Of a stretch of 64,000 nt of DNA, positions 15,256 through 23,745 are shown piece after piece (within the stretch, counting starts at the first letter, position 1; the number at the start of each line of letters is the position of its first letter). Both the position numbers and the translations under genes were made by a program. Origin of the DNA: Olsenella uli (GTDB taxonomy: Bacteria > Actinomycetota > Coriobacteriia > Coriobacteriales > Atopobiaceae); assembly GCF_016900775.1 (NCBI RefSeq), contig NZ_JACJKN010000002.1, positions 186,001 through 250,000 on the forward strand. The letters are read 5' to 3'. The notes below the pieces were generated by a model that saw nothing but the letters and a program-made list of their open reading frames with translations, was not told where the DNA came from and ran no database searches.

Positions 15256-16659
15256 CTACGCGAGCTTGAGGAACTCCTGGTAGCCGCGATACGCCTCGTA
15301 CACGTCGGCCTTGCTCGTGGCCTCCCAGGGCGCGTGCATCGAGAGCACCGGCACGCCGCAGTCGACGACGCTCATGCCGTAGGTCGCCAGGATGTAGGCG
15401 ATCGTGCCGCCGCCGCCCGCGTCAACCTTGCCGAGCTCGGCGGTCTGGAAGTGCACGCCGCCCTCGTCCATCACGCGGCGGATGGTGGCCAGGTACTCGG
15501 CGTCGGCGTCGTTGGAGCCGGCTTTGCCGCGGCTGCCCGTGTACTTGTTGAATGTGAGGCCGTGGCCCAGGTAGCAGCTGTTCTTCGGCTCGAAGACGCT
15601 CGCGAACGTGGGGTCGAAGCCGGCCGAGACGTCGCTCGAGAGCATGTTGGAGGCGGCGAGGCAGCGGCGCAGCGCGAGCGGGCCGGTCTCGCCGGCGAGC
15701 TCGAGCACCTCGGCCATCGTGTTCTCGAAGAAGCGGCTCGTCATGCCGGTGGCGCCCACCGAGCCGATCTCCTCCTTGTCAACGAGCAGGGTGACGGCGG
15801 TGCGCGCCGGCGCCTCGGCGTCGAGCTGCGCTACGAGGCTCGTGTAGGCGCACACGCGGTCGTCCTGGCCGTAGCCGAGGATCATCGAGCGGTCGAGGCC
15901 CAGGTCGCGGGCCGCGCCCGCGGGCACGACCTCGAGCTCGGCGGAGAGCAGGTCCTCCTCCTCGATGTCGAGCAGGTCGCGCAGGATGCCGAGCACGCCG
16001 GCCTTGACCGGGCTCTTCTCGGCGTCGCCGTCCTTCTCGCCCTCCTTGACGACGATCGGGCGGTTGCCCACCAGGACGTCGAGCATCTCGCCCTCGATGA
16101 CCTCGGTGGCCTTCTTGCCCATCTGCTCGCTCGCGAGGTGGGGGAGGAGGTCGGTGATGCAGAAGACCGGGTCGTCGTCATCCTCGCCAATGACCACGGA
16201 GACGACGGTGCCGTCCTTCTTGGCCACCACGCCGTGGATGGCGAGCGGCATGGCCACCCACTGGTACTTCTTGACGCCGCCGTAGTAGTGCGTGTCGAGC
16301 GTCGCGAGCTCGTTCTTCTCGTCCACGGGGTCCTGCTTGACGTCAAGGCGCGGCGAGTCGACGTGCGCGCCCAGGATGTTCACGCCCGCCTCGAGGGGCT
16401 CGGTGCCCAGCTGGAGCAGCATGAGGGTCTTGTCGCGGTTGACGGCGTAGACCTTGTCGCCGGGCACGAGGCGCCTGCCCTCCTCGATGCGGCTCTCCAG
16501 GCTCACGTAGCCGGCCTCCTCGGCCATGGCCACCGCGGCGGCGCAGCACTCGCGCTCGGTCTTGTTCTCGGAGATGAAGGCCTTGTAGCCCTCGCAGAGG
16601 TAGTGCAGCTGGTCGAGCTGCTCCTCGGTGTACTCCTTCCATGCGTTCGGACGGTCCAT
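15256..16659 (-). CDS. M18-family aminopeptidase
   Basis: A 467-residue zinc aminopeptidase. ILGAHVDSPRLDVKQ carries the first metal His and Asp, LLVDKEEIGSVGATG carries the catalytic Glu pair, and SMHAPWEATSKADVYEAY the C-terminal metal His; order and spacing fit family M18 (aspartyl aminopeptidase/ApeA group). The start is the ATG whose complement is 16657-16659, with GGAAGGGAG upstream; the 72-codon upstream extension has no family similarity and crosses a palindrome. It should be a cytosolic dodecamer that trims N-terminal residues, preference not deducible from sequence. Confidence 0.9.
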   Translation of the reverse strand: MDRPNAWKEYTEEQLDQLHYLCEGYKAFISENKTERECCAAAVAMAEEAGYVSLESRIEEGRRLVPGDKVYAVNRDKTLMLLQLGTEPLEAGVNILGAHVDSPRLDVKQDPVDEKNELATLDTHYYGGVKKYQWVAMPLAIHGVVAKKDGTVVSVVIGEDDDDPVFCITDLLPHLASEQMGKKATEVIEGEMLDVLVGNRPIVVKEGEKDGDAEKSPVKAGVLGILRDLLDIEEEDLLSAELEVVPAGAARDLGLDRSMILGYGQDDRVCAYTSLVAQLDAEAPARTAVTLLVDKEEIGSVGATGMTSRFFENTMAEVLELAGETGPLALRRCLAASNMLSSDVSAGFDPTFASVFEPKNSCYLGHGLTFNKYTGSRGKAGSNDADAEYLATIRRVMDEGGVHFQTAELGKVDAGGGGTIAYILATYGMSVVDCGVPVLSMHAPWEATSKADVYEAYRGYQEFLKLA

Positions 16660-16785
16660 GGAACTCCCTTCCTCGGAGATACGCAATCGGCTCAAGATTC
16701 TAGACCAGCCCGGCGGCGCGGGCCAGGGAGGCGTTGTGGAATCTGGGGCCGTGGCAGCGCGGGGCGGGCGCGCGTTGCGGGGAGC

Positions 16786-16891
16786 GGGGTTGTGGCAGCT
16801 TGGGGACTGCCACAACCCCCGATTCAAGAACGGGGGCGAGAAGAACCGCAGGATTTTCGAGTCCGCGCCTGCCAAAACCCCTCTTTTGGCA
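16786..16891. repeat. Two hairpins flanking an exact 12-mer
   Basis: Hairpin 1: GGGGTTGTGGCAG (16786-16798) with 16807-16819, perfect 13 bp, 8-base loop. An exact GGCGAGAAGAAC follows at 16835-16846. Hairpin 2: TGCCAAAA (16870-16877) with TTTTGGCA (16884-16891). The 12 bases around the second loop, CCCCTCTTTTGG, recur at 38156-38167. No gene in the 297-base gap 16660-16956. Confidence 0.65.
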
Positions 16892-16956
16892 ACGCGCGCT
16901 CGCGCGGGGCTGCCACGACGCCGGTTTCCGCAGCGCGCCGTGCCGCGGCCGTGCGC

Positions 16957-17856
16957 CTACGGCTGGCCAGCCGGGTCCGCGGCCCCCGTGGAGCCGCCGG
17001 CGTCTGCCGCGCCGCCCGTCCCGGAGGAGTCCGCGCCCGCATCCGCGCTGTCGCCGGTGCCGCCCTGCGCGCCAGCTCCCGTGCCCGTGCCGGAACCGGA
17101 ATCGGAGCCGGTCCCGGCGCCCGCGTCCGCGCCCGTTCCGGGCTGCGCGGCGCCCGTGCCCTGCGCGTCGGCGTCCTGGTCGTCCGCGCCCGTGGCGGAG
17201 CCTCCCTCGGCGGGGGAGTCCGCGGGCCCGGTGGGCTGCTCGGACGCGCCCTCGTCCTCGGCACCCGCGGAGGGCGCCTCGTCCGCCTGCGGCGCCCGCT
17301 CGCCCTCCGTCCGCTCGTCCACCACGACGGGCTCTGCCGGCGAGAGGGACGGCCCGATGCCCGCCCCCTGGGTGGCGAGGCTCACCACGAGGGCGTATGC
17401 CAGCACGACGGCGACGGCCGCGACCGTGGCGATGACGGCGACGCGTCGGCGCAGGCGCGTGCGCTGGCGCTCGTGGGCGGCGTCGATGACCTCGGGCGGG
17501 GCGATGGGGGTGCCGGACGCGGCGACGCGCGTCCTGTCGGCCGGGACGGGCGTGGGCATGAGGCGCGTCTCGCCCGCGGTCGGCGGCACCTCGCCCGGCA
17601 CCGGGGCCGTACCGCGCGCCGTCTGGTCGGGGCCGAGCGAGCGGAGCTTCTCCGCGGAGGCGTTCAGTATGTTGCGGTAGACCTGCGTCGCCACGCTCGA
17701 GGCCACGGCGCCGATCACCGCGCCGATGATCGAGCCCGCGATGCCGATCTGCGCCGAGAGCGCAAAGGACGTGGCCGCGGCAAGGCCCGTCGCCACGATC
17801 TGCGAGAGGGAGAAGTCCCCCAGGATGCCCGCCCTGCGCTCGTCCTTCTCGGCCAT
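16957..17856 (-). CDS. Membrane protein with long low-complexity Gly/Ala/Asp/Thr tail
   Basis: A 299-residue protein. The ATG whose complement is 17854-17856 is chosen for its AAAGGGAGG site; in-frame codons upstream run into a palindrome. It begins MAEKDERRAG, the EKD codons overlapping a variant of the recurrent word. Residues ~14-60 are a glycine/alanine-rich hydrophobic hairpin (ATSFALSAQIGIAGSIIGAV), a second span (VAVIATVAAVAVVLAYALVV) is near residues 140-160, and the last ~120 residues are repeats of GTG, DAG and SGTG. The tail should be disordered and extracytoplasmic. Function unknown; possibly an envelope or wall-associated protein. Confidence 0.65.
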   Translation of the reverse strand: MAEKDERRAGILGDFSLSQIVATGLAAATSFALSAQIGIAGSIIGAVIGAVASSVATQVYRNILNASAEKLRSLGPDQTARGTAPVPGEVPPTAGETRLMPTPVPADRTRVAASGTPIAPPEVIDAAHERQRTRLRRRVAVIATVAAVAVVLAYALVVSLATQGAGIGPSLSPAEPVVVDERTEGERAPQADEAPSAGAEDEGASEQPTGPADSPAEGGSATGADDQDADAQGTGAAQPGTGADAGAGTGSDSGSGTGTGAGAQGGTGDSADAGADSSGTGGAADAGGSTGAADPAGQP

Positions 17857-17870
17857 GCGCCGCCTCCCTT

Positions 17871-17903
17871 TCATGACAGACGCCCCTGTCACCATTGTCA
17901 TGA
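17871..17903. repeat. TCATGACA palindrome, CCCTGTCACC family copy 2
   Basis: TCATGACA (17871-17878) and TGTCATGA (17896-17903) are perfect. The internal CCCTGTCACCATTGTCA (17884-17900) differs by one base from the word in sufD. It lies in the divergent promoter region ahead of the fba gene. Confidence 0.6.
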
Positions 17904-18011
17904 TAAAAACCATTCTCCCAAAATGTGCTTGTGAGACTGATTTCATCTGCGTGTCGGGGTATGATTTACCCGTACTGTCCTTCCGGGTTACACCAACGTA
18001 TGGAGGTCAAC

Positions 18012-18884
18012 ATGCTCGTCAACGCTACTGCCATGCTTCAGGCCGCGGAGAAGGGCCACTACGCCGTCGGCGCGTTCAACACCAACAACCTCGAGTGGGC
18101 CTCGGGCATCCTCGCCGCCGCCGAGGAGCTCCAGTCCCCCGTCATCATCCAGTGCACCTCCGGCGCCGCCAAGTGGCAGACCAGCTACAAGGTCGTCGCC
18201 GACCTCGTCAAGAACCTCGTCGAGGACATGAACATCACCGTCCCGGTTGCCATGCACCTCGACCACGGCTCCTATGAGGACGTCTTCAAGTGCATCGAGG
18301 CCGGCTTCACCTCCGTCATGTATGACGGCTCGCACGAGGAGACCTTCGAGCTCAACCTCAAGCGCACCGAGGAGGTCGTCAAGGCCGCCCACGCCAAGGG
18401 CATCTCCGTCGAGGCCGAGGTCGGCGGCATCGGTGGCGTCGAGGACGGCGTCGCCTCCAACGGCGAGCTGGCTGACCCCGAGCAGTGCAAGGCCATCGCC
18501 GACTTGGGCGTCGACTTCCTCGCCTGCGGCATCGGCAACATCCACGGCATCTACCCCGAGAACTGGGCCGGCCTGTCCTTCGACCGCCTCGGTGAGATCA
18601 AGGCTCTGACCGGCGACCTGCCGCTCGTCCTGCACGGCGGCACCGGCATCCCCGTGGACCAGATCCAGAAGGCCATCTCCCTCGGCATCTCCAAGATCAA
18701 CGTCAACACCGACCTCCAGGTCGTCTTTGCCGAGGCCACCCGCAAGTACATCGAGGAGGGCAAGGACCAGCAGGGCAAGGGCTACGACCCGCGCAAGCTC
18801 CTCAAGCCCGGCCGCGAGGCCATCGTCGCCCGCACCAAGGAGCTCATGCGGCAGTTCGGCTCCGACGGCAAGGGCTGGGCGTAA
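18012..18884 (+). CDS. fba: Class II fructose-bisphosphate aldolase
   Basis: A 290-residue zinc aldolase. AMHLDHGSYED holds the catalytic Asp and metal His, followed by YDGSHEETFELN, EAEVGGIGGVEDG, HGGTGIP and SKINVNTDLQ: the ordered metal- and phosphate-binding motifs of the Fba/GatY family. ATG 18012 has TGGAGG 5 bases upstream; earlier starts lack it. Weak promoter: TATGAT (17960-17965). It cleaves fructose 1,6-bisphosphate in glycolysis; a tagatose-bisphosphate specificity cannot be excluded from sequence, though the isolated context favours fba. Confidence 0.92.
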   Translation: MLVNATAMLQAAEKGHYAVGAFNTNNLEWASGILAAAEELQSPVIIQCTSGAAKWQTSYKVVADLVKNLVEDMNITVPVAMHLDHGSYEDVFKCIEAGFTSVMYDGSHEETFELNLKRTEEVVKAAHAKGISVEAEVGGIGGVEDGVASNGELADPEQCKAIADLGVDFLACGIGNIHGIYPENWAGLSFDRLGEIKALTGDLPLVLHGGTGIPVDQIQKAISLGISKINVNTDLQVVFAEATRKYIEEGKDQQGKGYDPRKLLKPGREAIVARTKELMRQFGSDGKGWA

Positions 18885-18917
18885 GCAGGAGGCGCGCCTG
18901 GCCTCATAGGCAACGTC

Positions 18918-18950
18918 GGCGCCCGGTCCCGCAGCGCGGGGCCGGGCGCC
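18918..18950 (+). terminator. Intrinsic-type terminator after fba
   Basis: GGCGCCCGGTCCC (18918-18930) pairs with 18938-18950 over 13 bp (one G-U), loop 7 bases, followed by GTTCTGT. It begins 34 bases after the fba stop. Confidence 0.75.
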
Positions 18951-19239
18951 GTTCTGTGCCATAAAACGCGGGAAGTGCACGAATTTCTTCACGTCGCATG
19001 CGAGAAGAACGTGAGCCTGTTACGTTATCGCAGCTAGGAGTCTTGCCCAGTTGCCGACGCTCATGAGCTCCGGCAGCAATGCGCAGAAGTCGGTGCACTT
19101 CGCCCTCTTTTTGGCATCGGGCTCCCTTCAGTCGGCTTTATTGTTTTTCTCGCCTTTGTGCCGATGTCCGCGCGGTCCCTCCCGGCGCGTCCCGCAGGCC
19201 TACCATGCCCCGTGACACGCGCCGACGAAGGGGGCAGGC
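18951..19239. other. Gene-free gap before the dlt operon
   Basis: It contains a one-mismatch copy of the 12-mer (TGCGAGAAGAAC, 18999-19010) between two GTGCAC-centred words (near 18975 and 19096) that form an imperfect inverted repeat. A run CTCTTTTTGG lies at about 19107, and ATGCCCCGTG is out of frame with dltA. No convincing promoter or gene. Confidence 0.4.
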
Positions 19240-20820
19240 ATGGGCGAGGCAGAAAACGGGCTGCTCGAGGCGGTCAGGAAGAACGCGCTTGCGGCGCCGG
19301 GCGCCCCGGCCTTCCGGTCGGCGGACGGCGCGGTGACGAGCTACGCGGAGCTCTGGGGCCTTGCGGGGGCGCTCGCCTCCGCGCTCATGCGCCACACCCG
19401 CGGGCGCGGCCCCGTGCTCGTGCTCGGCGAGAAGGACGCGCGCACCGTCGCGGCGTTTCTCGCCTGCCTCATGAGCGGGCACGCCTTCGTCCCGGTGGAC
19501 GCGAGCCTCCCCGCCGCGCGCGTGCGCGACATCGCGGGGCAGATAGAGCGGCCCGTCCTTCTTTCCACCTGCGCGCTGCCGGACGAGCTGCGCTCGGCCC
19601 TCGCAGGCTGCGAGCTGCTTGACGCAGATGGCCTGCTCCGGGAGCCGATGGGCGAGGCGCCCGACCGGCGGGTCTGGGTCGCGGGGGACGAGACCCAGTA
19701 CGTGATCTTCACCTCCGGCTCCACGGGCCGCCCCAAGGGCATCGAGGTCAGCGCGGACAACGTGGCCGCCTTCATGCGCTGGCTCGTGGGCTTCCCGGTT
19801 ATCCGCGACGGGGGCCGCGCCTTTCTCGACCAGGCGCACTACTCCTTCGACCTCTCCGAGTACGAGCTCGTGGGCGCGCTCGCCACGGGCGGGTGCCTCT
19901 GCGCGGTGGGCGGCGCCGACGAGATGGACTTCTCGCGGCTCTTTGCGGGGCTTGCCGCCTCGGGCCTGGAGGTGTGGGTCTCGACGCCCTCCTTCGCGGA
20001 CCTCTGCCTTGCCGACCCGTCCTTCCGCGCGGGGCTGCTGCCACGCCTGCGCCTTTTCCTGTTCTGCGGGGAGACGCTCCACCACACCACGGCGGCCGCG
20101 CTCGCCGAGCGCTTCCCGGACGCCGTGATCGCGAACACCTACGGGCCCACGGAGTCCACCGTCGCCGTGACCTACGGGGAGATCGGCGCCGCCGAGCTCG
20201 CGGACCCCGAGCCGCTGCCGGTGGGCAGCCCGCGCCCGGGGACCGAGCTTTGGATCGTGGATCACGAGACGGGCGCGCGCCTTCCCGCGGGGGAGACGGG
20301 CGAGATCGTCATCTGCGGGGACACCGTGGCCAAGGGCTACTACGCCAACCCCGAGAAGACGGCCGCGTGCTTCTTCGAGACGACCCTCGCCGACGGCACG
20401 CCAGCGCGCGGCTACCGGACGGGCGACCTGGGGCACCTCGACGGGCGCGGCGTTCTGCACTGCGAGGGCCGGCTCGACTCGCTCGTGAAGGTGAACGGCT
20501 TTCGCATCGAGCTCGCCGAGGTCGAGGGGACCCTCGAGGGGATGGCGGGCATCGAGCAGGCGGCCGTGGTGCCGCGCGAGGCCCGGGGCCGCGTCACGAG
20601 CCTCTCGGCGTTCGTGGTAGTGGACCGCGGCGAGCTTGCCCGCGGGCTCGGGCTGGCCGGCGGGGTGCCGGGGGACTTCGAGCTCTCCCGCGCGCTCAAG
20701 GCGGCGCTCGGGCGCACCCTGCCCTCCTACATGGTCCCCCGTCGCATCCGCGTGATCGACGAGATGCCCCTCACGGCCAACGAGAAGATCGACCGCCGCG
20801 CGCTCGCGAGCCGCGGGTGA
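19240..20820 (+). CDS. dltA: D-alanine--carrier protein ligase DltA
   Basis: A 526-residue adenylating enzyme. P-loop YVIFTSGSTGRPKGIEVS (~residue 155), NTYGPTESTVAVTY, GYRTGDLGHLDGRG and the C-terminal catalytic lysine in MPLTANEKIDRRAL follow ANL-superfamily order, and DQAHYSFDLSEYELVGALA is typical of DltA. It activates D-alanine as the AMP ester and loads it on DltC. ATG 19240 has GAAGGGGG upstream. First gene of an operon whose members overlap or lie within 7 bases; the membrane steps follow in dltB, dltD and the dltX-like gene. Confidence 0.95.
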   Translation: MGEAENGLLEAVRKNALAAPGAPAFRSADGAVTSYAELWGLAGALASALMRHTRGRGPVLVLGEKDARTVAAFLACLMSGHAFVPVDASLPAARVRDIAGQIERPVLLSTCALPDELRSALAGCELLDADGLLREPMGEAPDRRVWVAGDETQYVIFTSGSTGRPKGIEVSADNVAAFMRWLVGFPVIRDGGRAFLDQAHYSFDLSEYELVGALATGGCLCAVGGADEMDFSRLFAGLAASGLEVWVSTPSFADLCLADPSFRAGLLPRLRLFLFCGETLHHTTAAALAERFPDAVIANTYGPTESTVAVTYGEIGAAELADPEPLPVGSPRPGTELWIVDHETGARLPAGETGEIVICGDTVAKGYYANPEKTAACFFETTLADGTPARGYRTGDLGHLDGRGVLHCEGRLDSLVKVNGFRIELAEVEGTLEGMAGIEQAAVVPREARGRVTSLSAFVVVDRGELARGLGLAGGVPGDFELSRALKAALGRTLPSYMVPRRIRVIDEMPLTANEKIDRRALASRG

Positions 20821-20826
20821 CCCGAG

Positions 20827-22008
20827 GTGGAGTTCTTTGCCGACCCTGCGTTCTTCGTGCTCCTCGCTGCCGCCGTGGCGGTGGCGGCCGCGCTCGGCCT
20901 GACGGGGCACTCGCTCCAGCGCTGGGGCCTCGTGACCTCGGTCGTGTTTCTCGCCTGCCTGCTGGGCTCGGGGACGCAGGCCGTGGCGCTCGTCTCGTTT
21001 CTCGCCGTCGCGCGCGTGTGCGTGGTGGTTCTGGCGGGCCGCCCGGACAACCAGGGGGTCTTCTATGCGTCCGCCGGACTCACGATGCTGCCGCTCGTGG
21101 TCTACAAGCTCACCGCGGGCAGCGTCTCGCTCTGGGGCTTCGCGGGCATCTCGTACGTGACGTTCAAGGCGCTCCAGGTGGTCTTCGAGGTGCATGACGG
21201 GCTCATCGGGCGCGACGAGCTGGGCCTTCTCGACTACCTGAGCTTCCTGCTCTTCTTCCCGCAGTTCACCTCCGGCCCCATCGACCGCAGCCGGCGCTTC
21301 CTCGCGGACGCCCACCGCGTCCCCGCGCGCGACGAGTACGCCGGCATGCTCGCGCGCGGCATCCTGCTGCTGCTCGCCGGCATGGTCTACAAGCTGGTGA
21401 TCGCCCAGGTCGTGCAGCGCTGGTGGGTGCTCGAGCCCTGGGGGGACGGCCCCTGGCTCGCCGAGCTGGCAAACCAGGTGCGCATCGCCTACGCCTACGC
21501 CGCCTACCTCTTCTTTGACTTCGCGGGCTACAGCCTCATGGCCATGGGCGCGAGCTACTGCCTGGGCATCCGCTGCCCGCGCAACTTCCGCGCGCCGTTC
21601 CTGGCGTCCGACGTCATCGACTTCTGGAATCGCTGGCACATCACGCTCTCCACGTGGTTCAGGGACTTCGTCTTCATGCGGCTCACGCGCGCTCTCATGC
21701 GCTGCGGGCGGCGGCGTGGCTGGGGCTGGGCGCGCGACCGCGTGCGCGTGGCGCAGGCGGGGTTTGTGGCGGACATGCTCGTCATGGGGTGCTGGCACGG
21801 ACTCACGCCCGACTACCTGGGCTACGGCCTCTACCACGGGGTCCTTCTCGCCGCCAACGAGTGGCTCCAGAAGCGCTCCGAGTTCTATCGCGCGCACCGG
21901 CGCGACCGCTGGATGCGCATCCTCATATGGTTCGTGACGCTACAGCTGGTGATGCTGGGCTTTGCGATCTTCTCCGGCCAGATTTCCTATCTCGTGAAGG
22001 GAGCCTGA
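20827..22008 (+). CDS. dltB: D-alanyl transfer protein DltB (MBOAT)
   Basis: A 393-residue polytopic O-acyltransferase starting at GTG 20827, six bases after dltA. Family motifs: LLFFPQFTSGPIDRS, DFWNRWHITLSTWFRDFVF, and the active-site His in VMGCWHGLTPDYLGYG. It has roughly eleven hydrophobic segments. It moves D-alanine from DltC across or within the membrane toward teichoic acid. Confidence 0.95.
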   Translation: MEFFADPAFFVLLAAAVAVAAALGLTGHSLQRWGLVTSVVFLACLLGSGTQAVALVSFLAVARVCVVVLAGRPDNQGVFYASAGLTMLPLVVYKLTAGSVSLWGFAGISYVTFKALQVVFEVHDGLIGRDELGLLDYLSFLLFFPQFTSGPIDRSRRFLADAHRVPARDEYAGMLARGILLLLAGMVYKLVIAQVVQRWWVLEPWGDGPWLAELANQVRIAYAYAAYLFFDFAGYSLMAMGASYCLGIRCPRNFRAPFLASDVIDFWNRWHITLSTWFRDFVFMRLTRALMRCGRRRGWGWARDRVRVAQAGFVADMLVMGCWHGLTPDYLGYGLYHGVLLAANEWLQKRSEFYRAHRRDRWMRILIWFVTLQLVMLGFAIFSGQISYLVKGA

Positions 22009-22013
22009 TTGAC

Positions 22014-22268
22014 ATGGCAGATGGCGATGCGACCGTCCGGGAGAGGGTGCTTGACCTCCTCGTGGACGTCTGCGGGGACGACGCGGTGCGGGACCACCTG
22101 GACGATGATCTCTTTGAGCTGGGGCTTCTTGACTCGATGGGCGCCATCGAGCTGCTCGTGGGCATAGAGGACGAGCTGGGCGTGTCCATCGCGCCCACGG
22201 CGGTGCCGCGCGAGCAGATGAACACGCCCAACAAGATCGTCGAGCAGGTGGAGAAGCGGGTGGCGTGA
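22014..22268 (+). CDS. dltC: D-alanyl carrier protein DltC
   Basis: An 84-residue acyl-carrier-like protein. The phosphopantetheine serine is Ser41 in LGLLDSMGAIELLV, and the acidic helix composition fits. ATG 22014 lies five bases after the dltB stop and its stop overlaps the dltD start (TGATG), the usual tight coupling. Confidence 0.95.
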   Translation: MADGDATVRERVLDLLVDVCGDDAVRDHLDDDLFELGLLDSMGAIELLVGIEDELGVSIAPTAVPREQMNTPNKIVEQVEKRVA

Positions 22269-23572
22269 TGCGCGGCAGGAAGGACCGTGGCGAGAAGGAC
22301 CACGGCGCGAAGGACGGCGCGGTCGCATCCGCCGCGGGGCGCTCCCGTCGCCGGACGGGTCCCGGCGTGCGGTTGCTCCTTGCGGTGGCGGCCGGGCTCG
22401 TGGTGGCCGCGGCGGGGCTCGTGGCGCTGGACGTGCTGCTCCCCGGCAACGGCCCCGCCGACCCCTCGCGAATCTACGACTACGTCTATGCCGACGGCAA
22501 GTCGGAGAACGCGGACTTCGTGCTCGCCAACATGTCGGACGACTCCTACCTCTGCCTGGGCTCCTCGGAGTTCTACATCTCCAAGGACAAGGTGAGCATG
22601 TGCCCGCAGGCTGTCTTCGGGGAGAACGTGACCGGCGTGGACATGACCTTCGTGGGCCAGGGCTACGACCAGAGCCTCTGGCAGGCCATCGCCGCCGGCG
22701 CCTATGGGGGCCGCGTCAAGAACAAGAAGGTCATGATCGTGGTCTCGCCGCAGTGGTTCTTCAAGGGCAACGGCGACCAGGACAAGTTCGAGAGCAAGTT
22801 CTCCTACTCGCTCTACCGCGCCTTCGTGCAGAACCCAAGCATCTCCGATAAGACCAAGGCCTACGTGCGGCGGCGCTGCGAGGAGCTGGGCGTGGACGCG
22901 GGCCAGCTCGCGGCCGCCGCGCAGGACATGCCGCTCGACGCGGTGAACGACTGGTTCTTCTCGCTCGCGGACGGCTGGCGCCTGCGCTCGGAGGTGCCCG
23001 GGATCGTGGCCATCGCGCCCTCCAAGAGCCCGGCGCGCGCGGCGGGGGAGCCCACCGGCGAGCCCGACTGGGACGCCCTGCTGGGTGCGGCGCGCGCCGA
23101 GGGGGCGGCGTCCTGCGCCACCAACGACTACGGCGTCTATGACGCGTACTGGGAGAAGAACCACACCTACATGCCCGAGCTCTTCGAGAACTTCCACGAG
23201 GCGGACGACGAGTACGCGGATCTTGCCTGCCTGCTCGAGGTCTGCCGGGAGGCGGGCCTGGAGCCGCTCGTGTGCATCCTGCCCGTGCACGGGGCGTGGT
23301 ATGACCTCGCCGACGTCTCCGCCGAGGAGCGCGCGGCCTACTACCAGCGCATCCGCGGCATCTGCGACGAGGCCGGCGCCGCCTATGCGGACTTCTCGAG
23401 CTGCGAGTACGAGAAGTACTTCCTGTGCGACACGGTACATCCCGGATGGGTGGGCTGGGTGCGCATCGAGCGCGCGTTCTACGACTTCGTGAGCGGCCGC
23501 GACGACGACTTCCTGGGCGGTGCGGACCTTGGCGACGCGCCGGGGCTCGCCGCGGAGGGAGGCGACTCGTGA
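22268..23572 (+). CDS. dltD: D-alanyl-lipoteichoic acid biosynthesis protein DltD
   Basis: A 434-residue single-span extracytoplasmic SGNH-type protein. After ~30 charged residues there is one membrane anchor (VRLLLAVAAGLVVAAAGLVAL). The nucleophile motif is CLGSSEFYISKD and the Asp/His pair DTVHPGWVGW near the C terminus. ATG 22268 shares one base with the dltC stop; GTG 22265 is an alternative. The N-terminal codons RGEKDH overlap a one-mismatch copy of the 12-mer (22289-22300). DltD hands D-alanine to the polymer or controls DltB release. Confidence 0.93.
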   Translation: MRGRKDRGEKDHGAKDGAVASAAGRSRRRTGPGVRLLLAVAAGLVVAAAGLVALDVLLPGNGPADPSRIYDYVYADGKSENADFVLANMSDDSYLCLGSSEFYISKDKVSMCPQAVFGENVTGVDMTFVGQGYDQSLWQAIAAGAYGGRVKNKKVMIVVSPQWFFKGNGDQDKFESKFSYSLYRAFVQNPSISDKTKAYVRRRCEELGVDAGQLAAAAQDMPLDAVNDWFFSLADGWRLRSEVPGIVAIAPSKSPARAAGEPTGEPDWDALLGAARAEGAASCATNDYGVYDAYWEKNHTYMPELFENFHEADDEYADLACLLEVCREAGLEPLVCILPVHGAWYDLADVSAEERAAYYQRIRGICDEAGAAYADFSSCEYEKYFLCDTVHPGWVGWVRIERAFYDFVSGRDDDFLGGADLGDAPGLAAEGGDS

Positions 23573-23745
23573 TGCCGGGGGAGAAGGACCTCGCGGCGCG
23601 GGCCCGTGCGTGGCTGGAGGCGCGCCCGGGACTGCTCACGGCGGGCGCGTTTCTCGCCGTGGTGGCGCTCGTGGCGGTGATCGCGTGGTTCGTGGTGTTC
23701 TCGGGTCTCTCGGGGCCGGTGCAGTTCATCTATGACAGCTTCTAG
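23572..23745 (+). CDS. DltX-like membrane microprotein
   Basis: A 57-residue protein starting at an ATG that shares one base with the dltD stop. It has a charged helix (EKDLAARARAWLEARPG), one span (LTAGAFLAVVALVAVIAWFVVF) and the C terminus PVQFIYDSF. A short single-span protein ending in FIYxxF is the hallmark of DltX, whose C-terminal motif accepts D-alanine in Firmicutes. There, dltX usually precedes dltA; here it follows dltD. Codons GEKD again resemble the recurrent word. Confidence 0.8.
   Translation: MPGEKDLAARARAWLEARPGLLTAGAFLAVVALVAVIAWFVVFSGLSGPVQFIYDSF

Noticed and set aside
16660-16875. 72-codon upstream extension of the M18 aminopeptidase
   Set aside because: No similarity, crosses a 13-bp hairpin and the recurrent word; the ATG at 16659 has a strong ribosome site.
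15334-17934. 866-codon plus-strand frame across the aminopeptidase and the membrane-protein gene
   Set aside because: Spans two real opposite-strand genes and a palindromic gap; repetitive Arg/Ala/Gly composition.
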